This document shows, in pieces, positions 30,871 through 41,009 of a stretch of 64,000 bases of DNA. This DNA is from Staphylococcus saccharolyticus (GTDB taxonomy: Bacteria; Bacillota; Bacilli; Staphylococcales; Staphylococcaceae). The first letter of the stretch is position 1, and every line of letters starts with the position of its first letter. The position numbers were made by a program, and so were the translations under genes. Location of the stretch: the NCBI RefSeq assembly GCF_900458815.1, contig NZ_UHDZ01000001.1, forward strand, positions 1,054,001-1,118,000. The letters are read 5' to 3'. A model generated the notes under the pieces. It was not told the origin of the DNA. It saw nothing but the letters and a program-made list of their open reading frames with translations, and did no database searches.

Positions 30871-30900
30871 ACTGCTATAGAGAAATAAAGAGGTAACGGG

Positions 30901-32199
30901 ATGACGAAACATGAACAAATTATAAAATACATAGAAACCTTATCAATAGGTTCAAAAATTTCTGTCCGCAAAATCGCCAAAGTATTAGATGTATCAGAAG
31001 GTACTGCCTATAGAGCTATTAAAGATGCAGGTCAACTTGGTATAGTGACTACAATAGATCGAGTAGGAACTGTTAGAATTGAAAAACGAAATAGAGATAA
31101 TATTGATAATTTAACCTTTAATGAAATCGCGAAAATTATCGATGGCCAAATTTTAGGAGGTAAGGGTGGTTTAGGAAATACTGTCTCCAAATTTGCAATA
31201 GGGGCAATGGAGCTTAAAGATATTTTAAAGTATATAGGAAGCCAAACTTTACTTATTGTAGGTAATAGAGAAAACGTTCAAATGGAAGCACTTAGAAGAG
31301 GTACATCCATCCTTATTACGGGAGGCTTTCATCCAAGTAAAGACGTCATTAATTATGCTAATGAGCATGACTTACCCATACTTTCTTCAAGTTATGATAC
31401 GTTTTTAGTTGCTAACATAATAAATAGAGCAATGTATAACCAAAAGATTCGTAAAGAAATTCTTGTTGTCGATGATATCGTCAAACCCATTGATGACTTA
31501 TCCGTGTTATTTGACTCTATGAAAATAAACGACTACAAAAAGTTGGCCAATAAAACAGGTCATACAAGATTTCCAATTGTAAACGAGGAATTTAAATTAG
31601 TAGGCATCGTAACAAGTAGAGAAATCATCAATATGAATGAAGACGATCAACTTGGTAAGGTTATGACTAAGCAACCACTAAGTGTTAAACTTACTAATAC
31701 TGTAGCTAGTTGTGCGCATTTAATGATTTGGGAAGGTATAGAATTATTACCAGTAACAGATAATAATAAAAAGACTGTGGGTGTAATTAATCGACAGGAT
31801 GTCCTTAAATCAATGCAACTATTAGGGAGACAACCACAAATAGGCGAAACAATTAGTGATCAAATTGCTAAACATATTACTATTCATTCTAATGGAATAG
31901 ACGTAGAAGTATCTCCTATAGTGACTAATCATTACGGTACACTGAGTAAGGCTGTGTTTGTTGGTATCATCGAAGAAACGATTCGCCATGAGATGAGAAA
32001 ATATAAAAAGGGTAATGTCATGATTGAAAATTTAAGTATTACGTATATTAAGACAGTACCAATTGAATCTATGATTGAGGTTCATTATGAAATGTTAGAT
32101 GTTGGACGTTATTTTGCTAAATTAGAAGTATCGATGTTAAATAATAATGAAAAAGTAGCTAATGCTTTAATTATATGTCAAATGTTCGAAGGTTTTTAA
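30901..32199 (+). CDS. HTH-DRTGG-CBS-hotdog regulator-like protein (YtoI family)
   Basis: Predicted cytoplasmic ligand-sensing regulator of unknown target, 432 residues. The N-terminal winged-helix-like HTH (about 1-60; KISVRKIAKVLDVSEGTAYRAIKDAG) is followed by a DRTGG domain (about 70-180) and a pair of CBS motifs (about 190-310; TGHTRFPIVNEEFKLVGIVTSRE in parts, and IELLPVTDNNKKTVGVINRQD). The C-terminal hotdog-like domain (about 320-432) suggests an acyl-CoA or nucleotide ligand. It heads a cluster with nrnA and dnaE, conserved in Bacillales. It is not CcpN itself, which is shorter and has no DRTGG or hotdog part. Confidence 0.83.
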   Translation: MTKHEQIIKYIETLSIGSKISVRKIAKVLDVSEGTAYRAIKDAGQLGIVTTIDRVGTVRIEKRNRDNIDNLTFNEIAKIIDGQILGGKGGLGNTVSKFAIGAMELKDILKYIGSQTLLIVGNRENVQMEALRRGTSILITGGFHPSKDVINYANEHDLPILSSSYDTFLVANIINRAMYNQKIRKEILVVDDIVKPIDDLSVLFDSMKINDYKKLANKTGHTRFPIVNEEFKLVGIVTSREIINMNEDDQLGKVMTKQPLSVKLTNTVASCAHLMIWEGIELLPVTDNNKKTVGVINRQDVLKSMQLLGRQPQIGETISDQIAKHITIHSNGIDVEVSPIVTNHYGTLSKAVFVGIIEETIRHEMRKYKKGNVMIENLSITYIKTVPIESMIEVHYEMLDVGRYFAKLEVSMLNNNEKVANALIICQMFEGF

Positions 32200-32234
32200 A
32201 GTAAGAACGAAGTTTTATCAAGGGAGTAAACAAA

Positions 32235-33173
32235 ATGGAAAATATAATGAATAAAATAATGCTTGAAATTGAACAAAATGAAACAATAGTTATACATAGA
32301 CATGTAAGGCCCGATCCTGACGCAATTGGTTCACAATTAGGACTCAAGTATTATTTGAAAAAGAAATATCCTAACAAGCGTATTTATGCAGTGGGGGAAA
32401 ATGAATCATCTTTAGAATTTATTGGTAACATGGACATTATTCAAGAGGAAGTTTATCAAGATGCACTTGTTATTGTTTGTGATACTGCTAATGCACCTCG
32501 TATTGATGATCAACGATACCAAATGGCGAGTGAGGTTTTAAAAATCGATCATCATCCTGCCACTGATCAATACGGGGATATTAATTTTGTTAATACAAAG
32601 GCTTCTTCAACGAGTGAAATCATTTATGATTTTATAACACATTTTAATGATGAACATATTATAGACGAAAAAGTAGCCAGAGTTTTATATTTAGGAATAG
32701 TAGGGGATACAGGAAGATTTTTATTTAATAATACGACACAACACACAATGACAGTTGCTGGCAAATTGCTTTCTTTCTCATTTGACCATAATGCTGAACT
32801 AAATAAAATGTCTGAGAAAGATACTAAGCTTTTACCTTTCCAAGGATACGTTTTACAAAACTTTGAATTAGATAATAGCGGATACTGTCAAGTACGTATC
32901 ACTAAACATATATTGGAAGAATTTAATATTCAACCTAACGAAGCCTCACAATTTGTAAATACCATTGCAGATATAAGGGGGTTAAAAATTTGGATGTTTG
33001 GCGTGGATGAAGGCAATCAAATTAGATGCCGTTTACGTTCTAAAGGAAGTATCATCATTAATGATGTAGCTAATGATTTTGGTGGTGGTGGTCATCCAAA
33101 TGCATCTGGTGTATCAGTTTATAGTTGGGAAGAATTTGAAAAATTAGCCGATGCTTTACGAGCAAAACTTTAA
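32235..33173 (+). CDS. nrnA: Bifunctional oligoribonuclease / PAP phosphatase
   Basis: Degrades short RNA oligomers (nanoRNA) and dephosphorylates pAp. 312 residues. DHH domain: [26 protein letters not shown], then KIDHHPATD, giving the metal Asp/His set. DHHA1 domain: [10 protein letters not shown] near the C-terminus. The start follows AAGGGAGTAAACAAA. It lies 35 bases after the HTH-CBS gene and 30 before dnaE, so the three probably form one transcript. Confidence 0.93.
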   Translation: MENIMNKIMLEIEQNETIVIHRHVRPDPDAIGSQLGLKYYLKKKYPNKRIYAVGENESSLEFIGNMDIIQEEVYQDALVIVCDTANAPRIDDQRYQMASEVLKIDHHPATDQYGDINFVNTKASSTSEIIYDFITHFNDEHIIDEKVARVLYLGIVGDTGRFLFNNTTQHTMTVAGKLLSFSFDHNAELNKMSEKDTKLLPFQGYVLQNFELDNSGYCQVRITKHILEEFNIQPNEASQFVNTIADIRGLKIWMFGVDEGNQIRCRLRSKGSIIINDVANDFGGGGHPNASGVSVYSWEEFEKLADALRAKL

Positions 33174-33203
33174 ATGTATTATAAATGAAGGGAGATAGTG
33201 AAC

Positions 33204-36200
33204 ATGGTAGCGCATTTAAATATTCATACAGCTTATGATTTGTTGAATTCTAGTTTAAGAATTCATGATGTCATCCATAAAGCTAAAAAAGAAGGTTATA
33301 GTGCGCTGGCTGTCACTGATACAAATGTTTTATATGGTTATCCCAAATTTTATGATGCGTGTATGTCAGCTGACATTCATCCTATATTTGGTATGACTAT
33401 CTATGTTACAGATGGCTTGTATACGATTGAGACAGTTGTATTAGCTCAAGATAACGAGGGATTAAAATCACTCTATCAACTTTCTTCAGCTATAAAAATG
33501 AAAGAAAAAGAGGAGATCCCGTTAGAATGGCTTAAAAATTATGAACAACATTTGATTATTATTTTTAAAGATGTTGAAGCATCACATATCCAAATTTTAG
33601 AAGCATTTAGTGAAAAAGACGAAGTCTATATCAATCATACGAGCGATGAGGCTGTTAATGCTAAAAGAATTTGGTTGCAATCTGCAAGGTATTTAGATGA
33701 AGATGATGCTGAAACGATTGTTGCCTTACATGCTATTAAAGATAATACTAAATTGGATTTAGTGAATGAAATTAAATCTTTAGGTGAACATTTTCCTAGT
33801 CGACAAGAATTAGAACAGTTTAACTTTAGTGAAGAATTTATTAAAAATGCGCTTGATATTGAAAATCTCTGTAAAGCCAAGCTTGATTATCATCAATCTT
33901 TGTTACCTCAATTTATGACGCCTAATGGTGAGCCTTCCAAAGACTATTTATGGTCCATACTTATACAACAATTAAAGCGATGGAATCTCGATAATGATAA
34001 TTATTATAAGCGTCTCAAACATGAATATAATATTATAACAAATATGGGTTTTGAAGATTACTTTTTGATTGTGAGTGATCTTATCCATTATGCTAAAACG
34101 CATGATGTTATGGTGGGACCTGGACGTGGTTCTTCTGCTGGTTCGCTAGTGAGTTATTTATTAGAGATTACAACAATTGACCCACTTAAATTTAACTTAC
34201 TATTTGAAAGATTTTTAAACCCTGAACGTGTCACTATGCCTGATATTGATATAGATTTTGAAGATACACGACGGGAGCGTGTAATTCAATATGTTCAAGA
34301 AAAATACGGAGAGCACCATGTCTCTGGAATAGTCACATTTGGACATTTACTTGCAAGAGCGGTCGGTCGTGACGTGGGACGAATTATGGGATTTGATGAT
34401 GTGACTTTAAACGAAATTTCTAAGTTAATCCCTCATAAATTAGGCATTACATTGGAACAAGCATACCAAGAAGACGAGTTTAAAGCTTTCGTACATCGTA
34501 ATCATAGAAACGAACGTTGGTTTGAGATAAGTAAAAAGTTAGAAGGATTACCAAGACATACATCTACGCATGCTGCAGGTATTATTATTAATGATCAGCC
34601 TCTGTTTAATTTTGCTCCTTTAACTTTAGGTGATACTGGGTTATTAACCCAATGGACTATGACAGAAGCTGAAAAGATAGGCCTCCTTAAAATTGATTTT
34701 TTGGGATTGCGTAATCTTTCAATTATTCATCAAATCGTAACTCAAGTAAAGAAAAATTTAAATATAGATATTGAGGTAGAGCAAATTCCTTTTGATGATA
34801 AAAGTGTTTTTCGCTTATTGTCTCAAGGTGATACTACTGGTATTTTCCAACTTGAATCAGATGGTGTACGTAGTGTACTAAAAAGGTTACAACCAGAACA
34901 CTTTGAAGATATCGTGGCAGTAACATCATTATATAGACCGGGTCCAATGGAAGAGATACCAACGTATATTACAAGAAGACATGATCCATCTAAAGTAGAG
35001 TATCTACATCCTGATTTAGAGCCTATTCTCAAAAGTACGTATGGGGTTATTATTTATCAAGAGCAGATTATGCAAATTGCTAGTAGTTTTGCTGATTTTA
35101 GTTATGGTGAAGCAGATAATTTAAGAAGAGCAATGAGTAAAAAGAATCGCGTTGTTTTAGAGAGTGAACGCCAACATTTTATTGATGGATCCAATAAAAA
35201 TGGTTATGACGAACGTGTGAGTAAGCAAATCTTTGATTTAATACTTAAATTTGCTGACTATGGATTTCCTCGTGCACATGCAGTAAGTTATTCAAAAATA
35301 GCATATATCATGGGTTACTTAAAAGTGCATTATCCTAATTACTTTTATGCAAATATACTTAGCAATGTTATCGGTAGTGAGAAAAAAACAGCTGCTATTA
35401 TTGATGAGGCTAAGCATCAACAACTTAATATTTTGCCACCTAATATTAATGAAAGTCATTGGTATTATAAAGCGAGCGCTAAAGGGATATATTTATCACT
35501 AGGAACTATTAAAGGTGTAGGGTATCAAAGTGTTAAATTAATTGTTGAAGAACGCTATCAAAATGGTAAATATAAAGATTTCTTTGACTTTACGAGACGA
35601 ATTCCTAAAAGAGTTAAGAATAGAAAATTACTTGAAGCTTTAATATTAGTTGGGGCTTTTGATACATTTGGCAAGAATCGTGCAACTTTGCTTCAAGCTA
35701 TTGATCAAGTTTTAGATTTGAACTCAGATGTTGAACAAGATGATATGATATTTGACTTACTTACACCTAAACAAACTTATGAAGATAAGGACGAACTACC
35801 TGACAAGTTGTTAAGTGATTATGAGAAAGAATATTTAGGTTTTTATATTTCTAAGCATCCAGTTGAGAAAGAATTTGAAAAAAAGCAATATTTAGGTATC
35901 TATAAATTAAGTAATGCTCAAAATTATCAATCTATTTTAATTCAACTTGAAGACATTAAACAAATTAGAACTAAAAAAGGCCAAAATATGGCATTTATTA
36001 CGATGAACGATGGAATAACACTTATGGATGGAGTTATTTTCCCTGATAAATTTAAAAGATATGAAACGACACTTTCAACAGAACAGATGTATATTGTTAT
36101 TGGTAAGTTCGAAAAGAGAAATCAGCAAAATCAACTTATCGTTCATCAACTATATGAAATTAATGACTATAAAAATAAAAAGCTTTCTGATTCTAAGCAA

Positions 36201-36401
36201 GTCGTATTACGAAATATAGCAGAACTTAAGTTAGAGATAGATCAAATATCTTGTGATACATCAAAGGCTAACTCAATAGAAATTAAAGGCTTTAATGAAA
36301 TGTCCAAAAAGATAACTCATTTAGGTTTTATTGAAAAAAACAACTCAAACTTTGAACAATTAATCCAGAGTTATAAACCTAGTGATATTAGGTTTATATA
36401 A
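33204..36401 (+). CDS. dnaE: DNA polymerase III alpha subunit DnaE
   Basis: Low-fidelity replicative polymerase that extends primers before PolC takes over in low-GC Gram-positives. 1065 residues, usual for staphylococcal DnaE: PHP domain (LNIHTAYDLLNS, VTDTNVLYG) with degraded metal ligands, the palm with catalytic aspartates Asp347, Asp349 and Asp351 in PDIDIDFED, GPGRGSSAGS, then the tandem HhH and OB regions. No proofreading domain. I chose ATG 33204 over the GTG at 33198 because spacing from AAGGGAG is better and orthologues begin MVA. Full length and uninterrupted, which argues against general sequencing error. Confidence 0.95.
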   Translation: MVAHLNIHTAYDLLNSSLRIHDVIHKAKKEGYSALAVTDTNVLYGYPKFYDACMSADIHPIFGMTIYVTDGLYTIETVVLAQDNEGLKSLYQLSSAIKMKEKEEIPLEWLKNYEQHLIIIFKDVEASHIQILEAFSEKDEVYINHTSDEAVNAKRIWLQSARYLDEDDAETIVALHAIKDNTKLDLVNEIKSLGEHFPSRQELEQFNFSEEFIKNALDIENLCKAKLDYHQSLLPQFMTPNGEPSKDYLWSILIQQLKRWNLDNDNYYKRLKHEYNIITNMGFEDYFLIVSDLIHYAKTHDVMVGPGRGSSAGSLVSYLLEITTIDPLKFNLLFERFLNPERVTMPDIDIDFEDTRRERVIQYVQEKYGEHHVSGIVTFGHLLARAVGRDVGRIMGFDDVTLNEISKLIPHKLGITLEQAYQEDEFKAFVHRNHRNERWFEISKKLEGLPRHTSTHAAGIIINDQPLFNFAPLTLGDTGLLTQWTMTEAEKIGLLKIDFLGLRNLSIIHQIVTQVKKNLNIDIEVEQIPFDDKSVFRLLSQGDTTGIFQLESDGVRSVLKRLQPEHFEDIVAVTSLYRPGPMEEIPTYITRRHDPSKVEYLHPDLEPILKSTYGVIIYQEQIMQIASSFADFSYGEADNLRRAMSKKNRVVLESERQHFIDGSNKNGYDERVSKQIFDLILKFADYGFPRAHAVSYSKIAYIMGYLKVHYPNYFYANILSNVIGSEKKTAAIIDEAKHQQLNILPPNINESHWYYKASAKGIYLSLGTIKGVGYQSVKLIVEERYQNGKYKDFFDFTRRIPKRVKNRKLLEALILVGAFDTFGKNRATLLQAIDQVLDLNSDVEQDDMIFDLLTPKQTYEDKDELPDKLLSDYEKEYLGFYISKHPVEKEFEKKQYLGIYKLSNAQNYQSILIQLEDIKQIRTKKGQNMAFITMNDGITLMDGVIFPDKFKRYETTLSTEQMYIVIGKFEKRNQQNQLIVHQLYEINDYKNKKLSDSKQVVLRNIAELKLEIDQISCDTSKANSIEIKGFNEMSKKITHLGFIEKNNSNFEQLIQSYKPSDIRFI

Positions 36402-36433
36402 CTTTTAACGATTTTTAAATTATGATATAGTTA

Positions 36434-36466
36434 ACTGATGATTAATATGATAATCATCAGTTTTTC
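36434..36466 (+). terminator. Terminator after dnaE
   Basis: ACTGATGATTA (36434-36444) pairs perfectly with TAATCATCAGT (36451-36461), then a T-tract. Confidence 0.88.
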
Positions 36467-36707
36467 TTTTACCATTGTTTATTGTTCTGGTTATAAATTT
36501 TCGTGCGTTGTGATCAGAAGAATAAATAATTTTTAACGATTTTATTTACACTAGGGAATTGAAAATTTAGTTATATACCATACCTATTCAATCTTTAATC
36601 GTGTATATTAAGTATAATGAGAAGTTATACTAGGTTTAAAGTATGTAAATTCTTAATTATCGCGACAGCTTTTCAACTATAATAATACTCAAATAGGGGT
36701 TGATTTC

Positions 36708-37937
36708 ATGTCTTTAAGAGACGATGCTTTAGAAATGCACAGAGAAAATCAAGGCAAATTAGAAGTTTCACCTAAAGTGAAAGTAACTAACAAAGAAGAA
36801 TTAAGCTTAGCGTATTCACCCGGTGTGGCAGAACCTTGTAAAGAAATACATGAGAATCCAAGAAAGGTATATGAATACACAATTAAAAGTAATACCGTAG
36901 CGGTTGTGACTGACGGTACTGCAGTATTAGGATTAGGGAACATTGGTGCTGAAGCAAGTATTCCAGTTATGGAAGGTAAAGCTGTATTATTTAAAAGCTT
37001 TGCAGGTATTAATGGTGTGCCAATTGCTTTAGATACGACTGACACCCAAGAAATTATTAATACAGTAAAATTAATTCAACCTAATTATGGTGGTATTAAT
37101 CTTGAAGATATTTCGGCACCTAGATGTTTTGAAATTGAAGAGACATTGAAAAAAGAAACGAATATACCGGTATTTCATGATGATCAGCATGGTACTGCTA
37201 TTGTGACTATGGCGGGATTGATTAATGCATTAAGAATTGTAGATAAAGATTTAACAGATATAAAAGTAGTTTTAAATGGTGCTGGAGCTGCTGGTATAGC
37301 CATTGTTAAATTGTTACATTCCTACGGAGTGAATGACATGATTATGTGTGATTCTAAAGGTGCCATTTACTCAGGTCGTCTATATGGTATGAATGATACA
37401 AAAGATTATGTAGCTAAATGGACGAACAAGGATAAAGTTGAAGGGTCACTAGAAGAAGTGATTAAAGAAGCTGATGTTTTTATTGGTGTTTCAGTTGCTG
37501 ACATTTTAACACAAGATATGGTAAAAACTATGGCCACTGATCCTATTATATTTGCAATGGCTAATCCAAATCCTGAAATTCAACCTGATGATGCAAAAGC
37601 TGCTGGTGCAAAAGTAGTAGGTACTGGTCGTTCGGATTTTCCTAATCAAATTAACAATGTATTGGCTTTTCCAGGAATTTTTAGAGGCGCATTAGATGTT
37701 GAAGCTACAAATATTAATGAAGATATGAAAAAAGCTGCCGTAGAGGCGATTGCAAACTTAATAGATAAAGAAGAATTGAATCCAGATTATTGCATACCTG
37801 GACCTTTTGACAAAAGAGTAGCACCTTCTGTTGCATGTCAAGTTGCTAAAGCTGCAATGGAATCTGGCGTAGCTAGAGTTGAAATCGATCCACAGGATGT
37901 TTATGATAAAACAATGCAAGCTACTGAATTAAAATAA
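36708..37937 (+). CDS. NAD(P)-dependent malic enzyme
   Basis: Oxidative decarboxylation of malate to pyruvate. 409 residues, the short bacterial form without a phosphotransacetylase domain. Motifs are LAYSPGVAEPCKEI, FHDDQHGTAIVTMAGLINAL (metal and substrate site), the nucleotide loop VVLNGAGAAGIAIVKLL, and MANPNPEI. Cofactor preference cannot be read with confidence. The start is ATG 36708 after AGGGGTTGATTTC. It precedes accD by 102 bases, so it may supply pyruvate and reducing power near fatty-acid synthesis, as in other staphylococci. Confidence 0.93.
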   Translation: MSLRDDALEMHRENQGKLEVSPKVKVTNKEELSLAYSPGVAEPCKEIHENPRKVYEYTIKSNTVAVVTDGTAVLGLGNIGAEASIPVMEGKAVLFKSFAGINGVPIALDTTDTQEIINTVKLIQPNYGGINLEDISAPRCFEIEETLKKETNIPVFHDDQHGTAIVTMAGLINALRIVDKDLTDIKVVLNGAGAAGIAIVKLLHSYGVNDMIMCDSKGAIYSGRLYGMNDTKDYVAKWTNKDKVEGSLEEVIKEADVFIGVSVADILTQDMVKTMATDPIIFAMANPNPEIQPDDAKAAGAKVVGTGRSDFPNQINNVLAFPGIFRGALDVEATNINEDMKKAAVEAIANLIDKEELNPDYCIPGPFDKRVAPSVACQVAKAAMESGVARVEIDPQDVYDKTMQATELK

Positions 37938-38039
37938 ATGAAATTCAATTTTTAGTCGATTCACTATATCAACTCAAGACTATTATTTTAATATCATATA
38001 TCTAACTGGGTGTAACAGAGGTTATTTGGAGGTTTACCA

Positions 38040-38903
38040 ATGTTTAAAGATTTTTTTAGTCGAAGTAAGAAAAAGAAATATTTAACTGTGCAAGATTCTA
38101 AACAAAATGATGTACCATCTGGGATAATGACTAAATGTCCCAAATGTAAAAAAATTATGTACACAAAAGAATTATCAGAAAATCTAAACGTATGTTTTAA
38201 TTGCGATCATCATATCGCTTTAACAGCATATAAAAGAATTGAAGCAATTTCTGATGAAGGAACATTTATAGAATTCGACAAGGATATGACCTCTGCGAAT
38301 CCATTGGATTTTCCTGGGTACATAGAAAAGATTGAAAAAGATCAACAAAAAACTGGTTTAAAAGAAGCAGTAGTTACTGGTACATCTGAACTTGACGGCA
38401 TTAAATATGGCGTAGCAGTCATGGATGCACGCTTTAGAATGGGAAGTATGGGATCAGTTGTTGGTGAAAAGATTTGTAGAATTACAGATTATTGCACTGA
38501 CAATTTCCTACCTTTTATTTTATTTTCTGCAAGCGGTGGTGCGAGAATGCAAGAAGGTATTATCTCATTAATGCAAATGGGTAAAACAAGTGTGTCTTTA
38601 AAACGTCATTCTGATGCTGGATTATTATATATTTCTTATATTACTCATCCAACGACAGGTGGTGTATCTGCGAGTTTTGCTTCAGTAGGTGATATTAATT
38701 TAAGTGAACCTAAGGCACTCATTGGTTTTGCAGGTAGACGTGTGATTGAACAAACGATTAATGAAAAGTTACCGGATGACTTTCAAACAGCTGAATTTCT
38801 TTTAGAGCATGGACAACTTGATAAAGTTGTTCATCGTAAAGATATGAGAGAAACTCTATCAAATATATTAAAAATGCATCAAGAGGTGAGTCGAGAATGT
38901 TAG
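38040..38903 (+). CDS. accD: Acetyl-CoA carboxylase carboxyltransferase subunit beta
   Basis: Beta subunit of carboxyltransferase, which with AccA transfers CO2 from biotin-AccB to acetyl-CoA. 287 residues. An N-terminal zinc ribbon ([12 protein letters not shown] and NVCFNCDHH, about residues 32-60) is followed by a crotonase-fold domain ([23 protein letters not shown]). The start follows TTGGAGGTTTACCA. The last seven bases overlap accA, consistent with coupled 1:1 production. Confidence 0.97.
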   Translation: MFKDFFSRSKKKKYLTVQDSKQNDVPSGIMTKCPKCKKIMYTKELSENLNVCFNCDHHIALTAYKRIEAISDEGTFIEFDKDMTSANPLDFPGYIEKIEKDQQKTGLKEAVVTGTSELDGIKYGVAVMDARFRMGSMGSVVGEKICRITDYCTDNFLPFILFSASGGARMQEGIISLMQMGKTSVSLKRHSDAGLLYISYITHPTTGGVSASFASVGDINLSEPKALIGFAGRRVIEQTINEKLPDDFQTAEFLLEHGQLDKVVHRKDMRETLSNILKMHQEVSREC

Positions 38904-39841
38904 ATTTTGAAAAACCACTTTTTGAAATAAAAAATAAAATTGAGTCTTTAAAAGAATCTCAAGAGAAAAATGAAGTTGATCTTCAAGAAGAAATAGATAT
39001 GTTAGAAGCTTCTCTTGAAAGAGAAACTAAAAAAATATATACCAATTTAAAACCTTGGGATCGAGTACAAATTGCACGTTTACAAGAAAGACCAACTACG
39101 TTAGATTATATACCTTATGTTTTCGATTCATTCATTGAGTTGCATGGAGATAGAAACTTTAGAGACGATCCAGCTATGATTGGTGGCATTGGCTATTTAA
39201 ATGGTAAAGCAGTCACATTGATTGGACAACAACGTGGGAAAGACACTAAAGATAACATATATCGTAATTTTGGAATGGCTCATCCTGAAGGATATCGTAA
39301 AGCGTTACGTTTAATGAAACAAGCAGAAAAGTTCAAGCGTCCAATTTTTACCTTTATCGATACTAAAGGTGCTTATCCTGGTAAAGCTGCTGAAGAAAGA
39401 GGACAAAGTGAGTCGATTGCTACAAACCTTATTAAGATGGCTTCATTAAAAGTACCTGTAATTGCAATAGTAATTGGTGAAGGTGGTAGTGGTGGCGCAC
39501 TTGGAATTGGTATAGCCAATCGTGTATTAATACTTGAAAATAGTACTTATTCAGTAATATCGCCTGAGGGTGCAGCAACATTATTATGGAAAGATAGTAA
39601 TTTAGCACAAATTGCTGCTGAAACCATGAAAATTACTGCAAATGATTTAAAAGGTTTAGAGATTGTTGATGAAGTCATTAAAGAACCACATGGTGGTGCA
39701 CATAAAGATGTTGAGTTACAAGCGCAAACCATTAAAGATGTTTTCATTCATCACCTTAATGACTTAGAAGATTTATCACCTCAAGATTTGGTTCACAATC
39801 GTTTTAATAAGTTTAGACAAATAGGATCTGTTGTAGAATAA
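38897..39841 (+). CDS. accA: Acetyl-CoA carboxylase carboxyltransferase subunit alpha
   Basis: Alpha subunit of carboxyltransferase for malonyl-CoA synthesis. 314 residues. An N-terminal helical region (about 1-45) is followed by a crotonase-fold domain with [34 protein letters not shown] and [12 protein letters not shown]. The start follows GAGGTGAGTCGAG. It overlaps accD, and a weak hairpin follows before pfkA. Confidence 0.97.
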   Translation: MLDFEKPLFEIKNKIESLKESQEKNEVDLQEEIDMLEASLERETKKIYTNLKPWDRVQIARLQERPTTLDYIPYVFDSFIELHGDRNFRDDPAMIGGIGYLNGKAVTLIGQQRGKDTKDNIYRNFGMAHPEGYRKALRLMKQAEKFKRPIFTFIDTKGAYPGKAAEERGQSESIATNLIKMASLKVPVIAIVIGEGGSGGALGIGIANRVLILENSTYSVISPEGAATLLWKDSNLAQIAAETMKITANDLKGLEIVDEVIKEPHGGAHKDVELQAQTIKDVFIHHLNDLEDLSPQDLVHNRFNKFRQIGSVVE

Positions 39842-39851
39842 AAATACAAAG

Positions 39852-39881
39852 GGCTAATAGTTGTTCTCATAGGCTATTAGC
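39852..39881 (+). terminator. Weak hairpin after accA
   Basis: GCTAATAG (39853-39860) pairs with CTATTAGC (39874-39881). The tail is only moderately T-rich, so read-through to pfkA is possible. Confidence 0.5.
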
Positions 39882-39913
39882 TCAATTTTATGTTGTAAAA
39901 AAATTTTACTTTT

Positions 39914-39927
39914 TTAAAACGTTTACA
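39914..39927 (+). promoter_or_regulatory. Candidate cre site upstream of pfkA-pyk
   Basis: TTAAAACGTTTACA matches TGWAARCGYTWWCA at 13 of 14 positions. It is the best cre-like site in the window and lies about 93 bases before pfkA. CcpA activates glycolytic genes in several Firmicutes. The direction of effect here is unknown. Confidence 0.5.
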
Positions 39928-40019
39928 TCAATAGAAAACCTTTCTTTTAATGGAACGTTAAAAAAATTTATGGTAATTTAGAGTTGAGGATAAATCTAGT
40001 TAAAGAAAGGTATGTCGTC

Positions 40020-40988
40020 ATGAAAAAGATTGCAGTTTTAACTAGCGGAGGAGATTCTCCGGGTATGAATGCTGCTGTTCGTGCAGTAGTTCGTACAGCA
40101 ATTTACAACAATATTGAGGTTTATGGGATATATCACGGTTACCAAGGTTTACTTGATGATGACATTCATAAACTTGAATTAGGATCAGTGGGAGACACGA
40201 TTCAACGGGGGGGTACTTTCCTTTTCTCAGCAAGGTGCTCTCAGTTTAAAGAAGGGGATGTACGTAAGAAAGGAATAGAAAATTTACGCAAGAGAGGTAT
40301 TGAAGGCCTAGTTGTTATTGGTGGAGATGGTAGTTATCGAGGTGCGCAACGAATTAGTGAAGAATGTAAAGAGATACAAACGATTGGTATCCCAGGTACG
40401 ATAGATAATGATATTAATGGCACTGATTTTACTATCGGCTTCGATACTGCACTTAATACTATTATTGAATCAGTAGATAAGATTAGAGATACTGCATCAA
40501 GTCACGCTAGAACGTTTATTGTAGAAGTGATGGGTCGTGACTGTGGAGATTTAGCTTTATGGGCTGGCTTATCTGTTGGTGCAGAAACTATTGTATTACC
40601 TGAAGTACAAACTGACATCAAAGATGTTGCAGAAAAAATTGAACAAGGTATTAAAAGAGGTAAGAAACATTCTATCGTTATGGTTGCTGAAGGTTGTATG
40701 AGTGGCCAAGAATGTGCTGATGAACTCATGAAGTATATTAATATTGATACTAGAGTTTCAGTTTTAGGTCATATTCAACGCGGAGGAAGTCCATCAGGTG
40801 CTGACCGTGTTCTAGCCTCACGTTTAGGTGGCTATGCGGTAGAGTTATTGAAACAGGGTGAAACAGCAAAAGGCGTAGGTATTAAGAATAATCGATTAAC
40901 ATCTACACCATTTGATGAAATATTTGGAGAAAGCGATCATCAATTTAATGCTAATATCTATCAATTAGCCAAAGAATTATCAATTTAA
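40020..40988 (+). CDS. pfkA: 6-phosphofructokinase
   Basis: ATP-dependent phosphorylation of fructose-6-phosphate, the committed step of glycolysis. 322 residues with the N-terminal ATP loop [26 protein letters not shown], catalytic Asp in [12 protein letters not shown], and [14 protein letters not shown]. The start is ATG 40020 after GAAAGG; the longer frame beginning at 39984 has no ribosome site. It is 21 bases ahead of pyk, so it forms the conserved pfkA-pyk operon. Confidence 0.97.
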   Translation: MKKIAVLTSGGDSPGMNAAVRAVVRTAIYNNIEVYGIYHGYQGLLDDDIHKLELGSVGDTIQRGGTFLFSARCSQFKEGDVRKKGIENLRKRGIEGLVVIGGDGSYRGAQRISEECKEIQTIGIPGTIDNDINGTDFTIGFDTALNTIIESVDKIRDTASSHARTFIVEVMGRDCGDLALWAGLSVGAETIVLPEVQTDIKDVAEKIEQGIKRGKKHSIVMVAEGCMSGQECADELMKYINIDTRVSVLGHIQRGGSPSGADRVLASRLGGYAVELLKQGETAKGVGIKNNRLTSTPFDEIFGESDHQFNANIYQLAKELSI

Positions 40989-41009
40989 AATATTTGGGAG
41001 GATTATATA

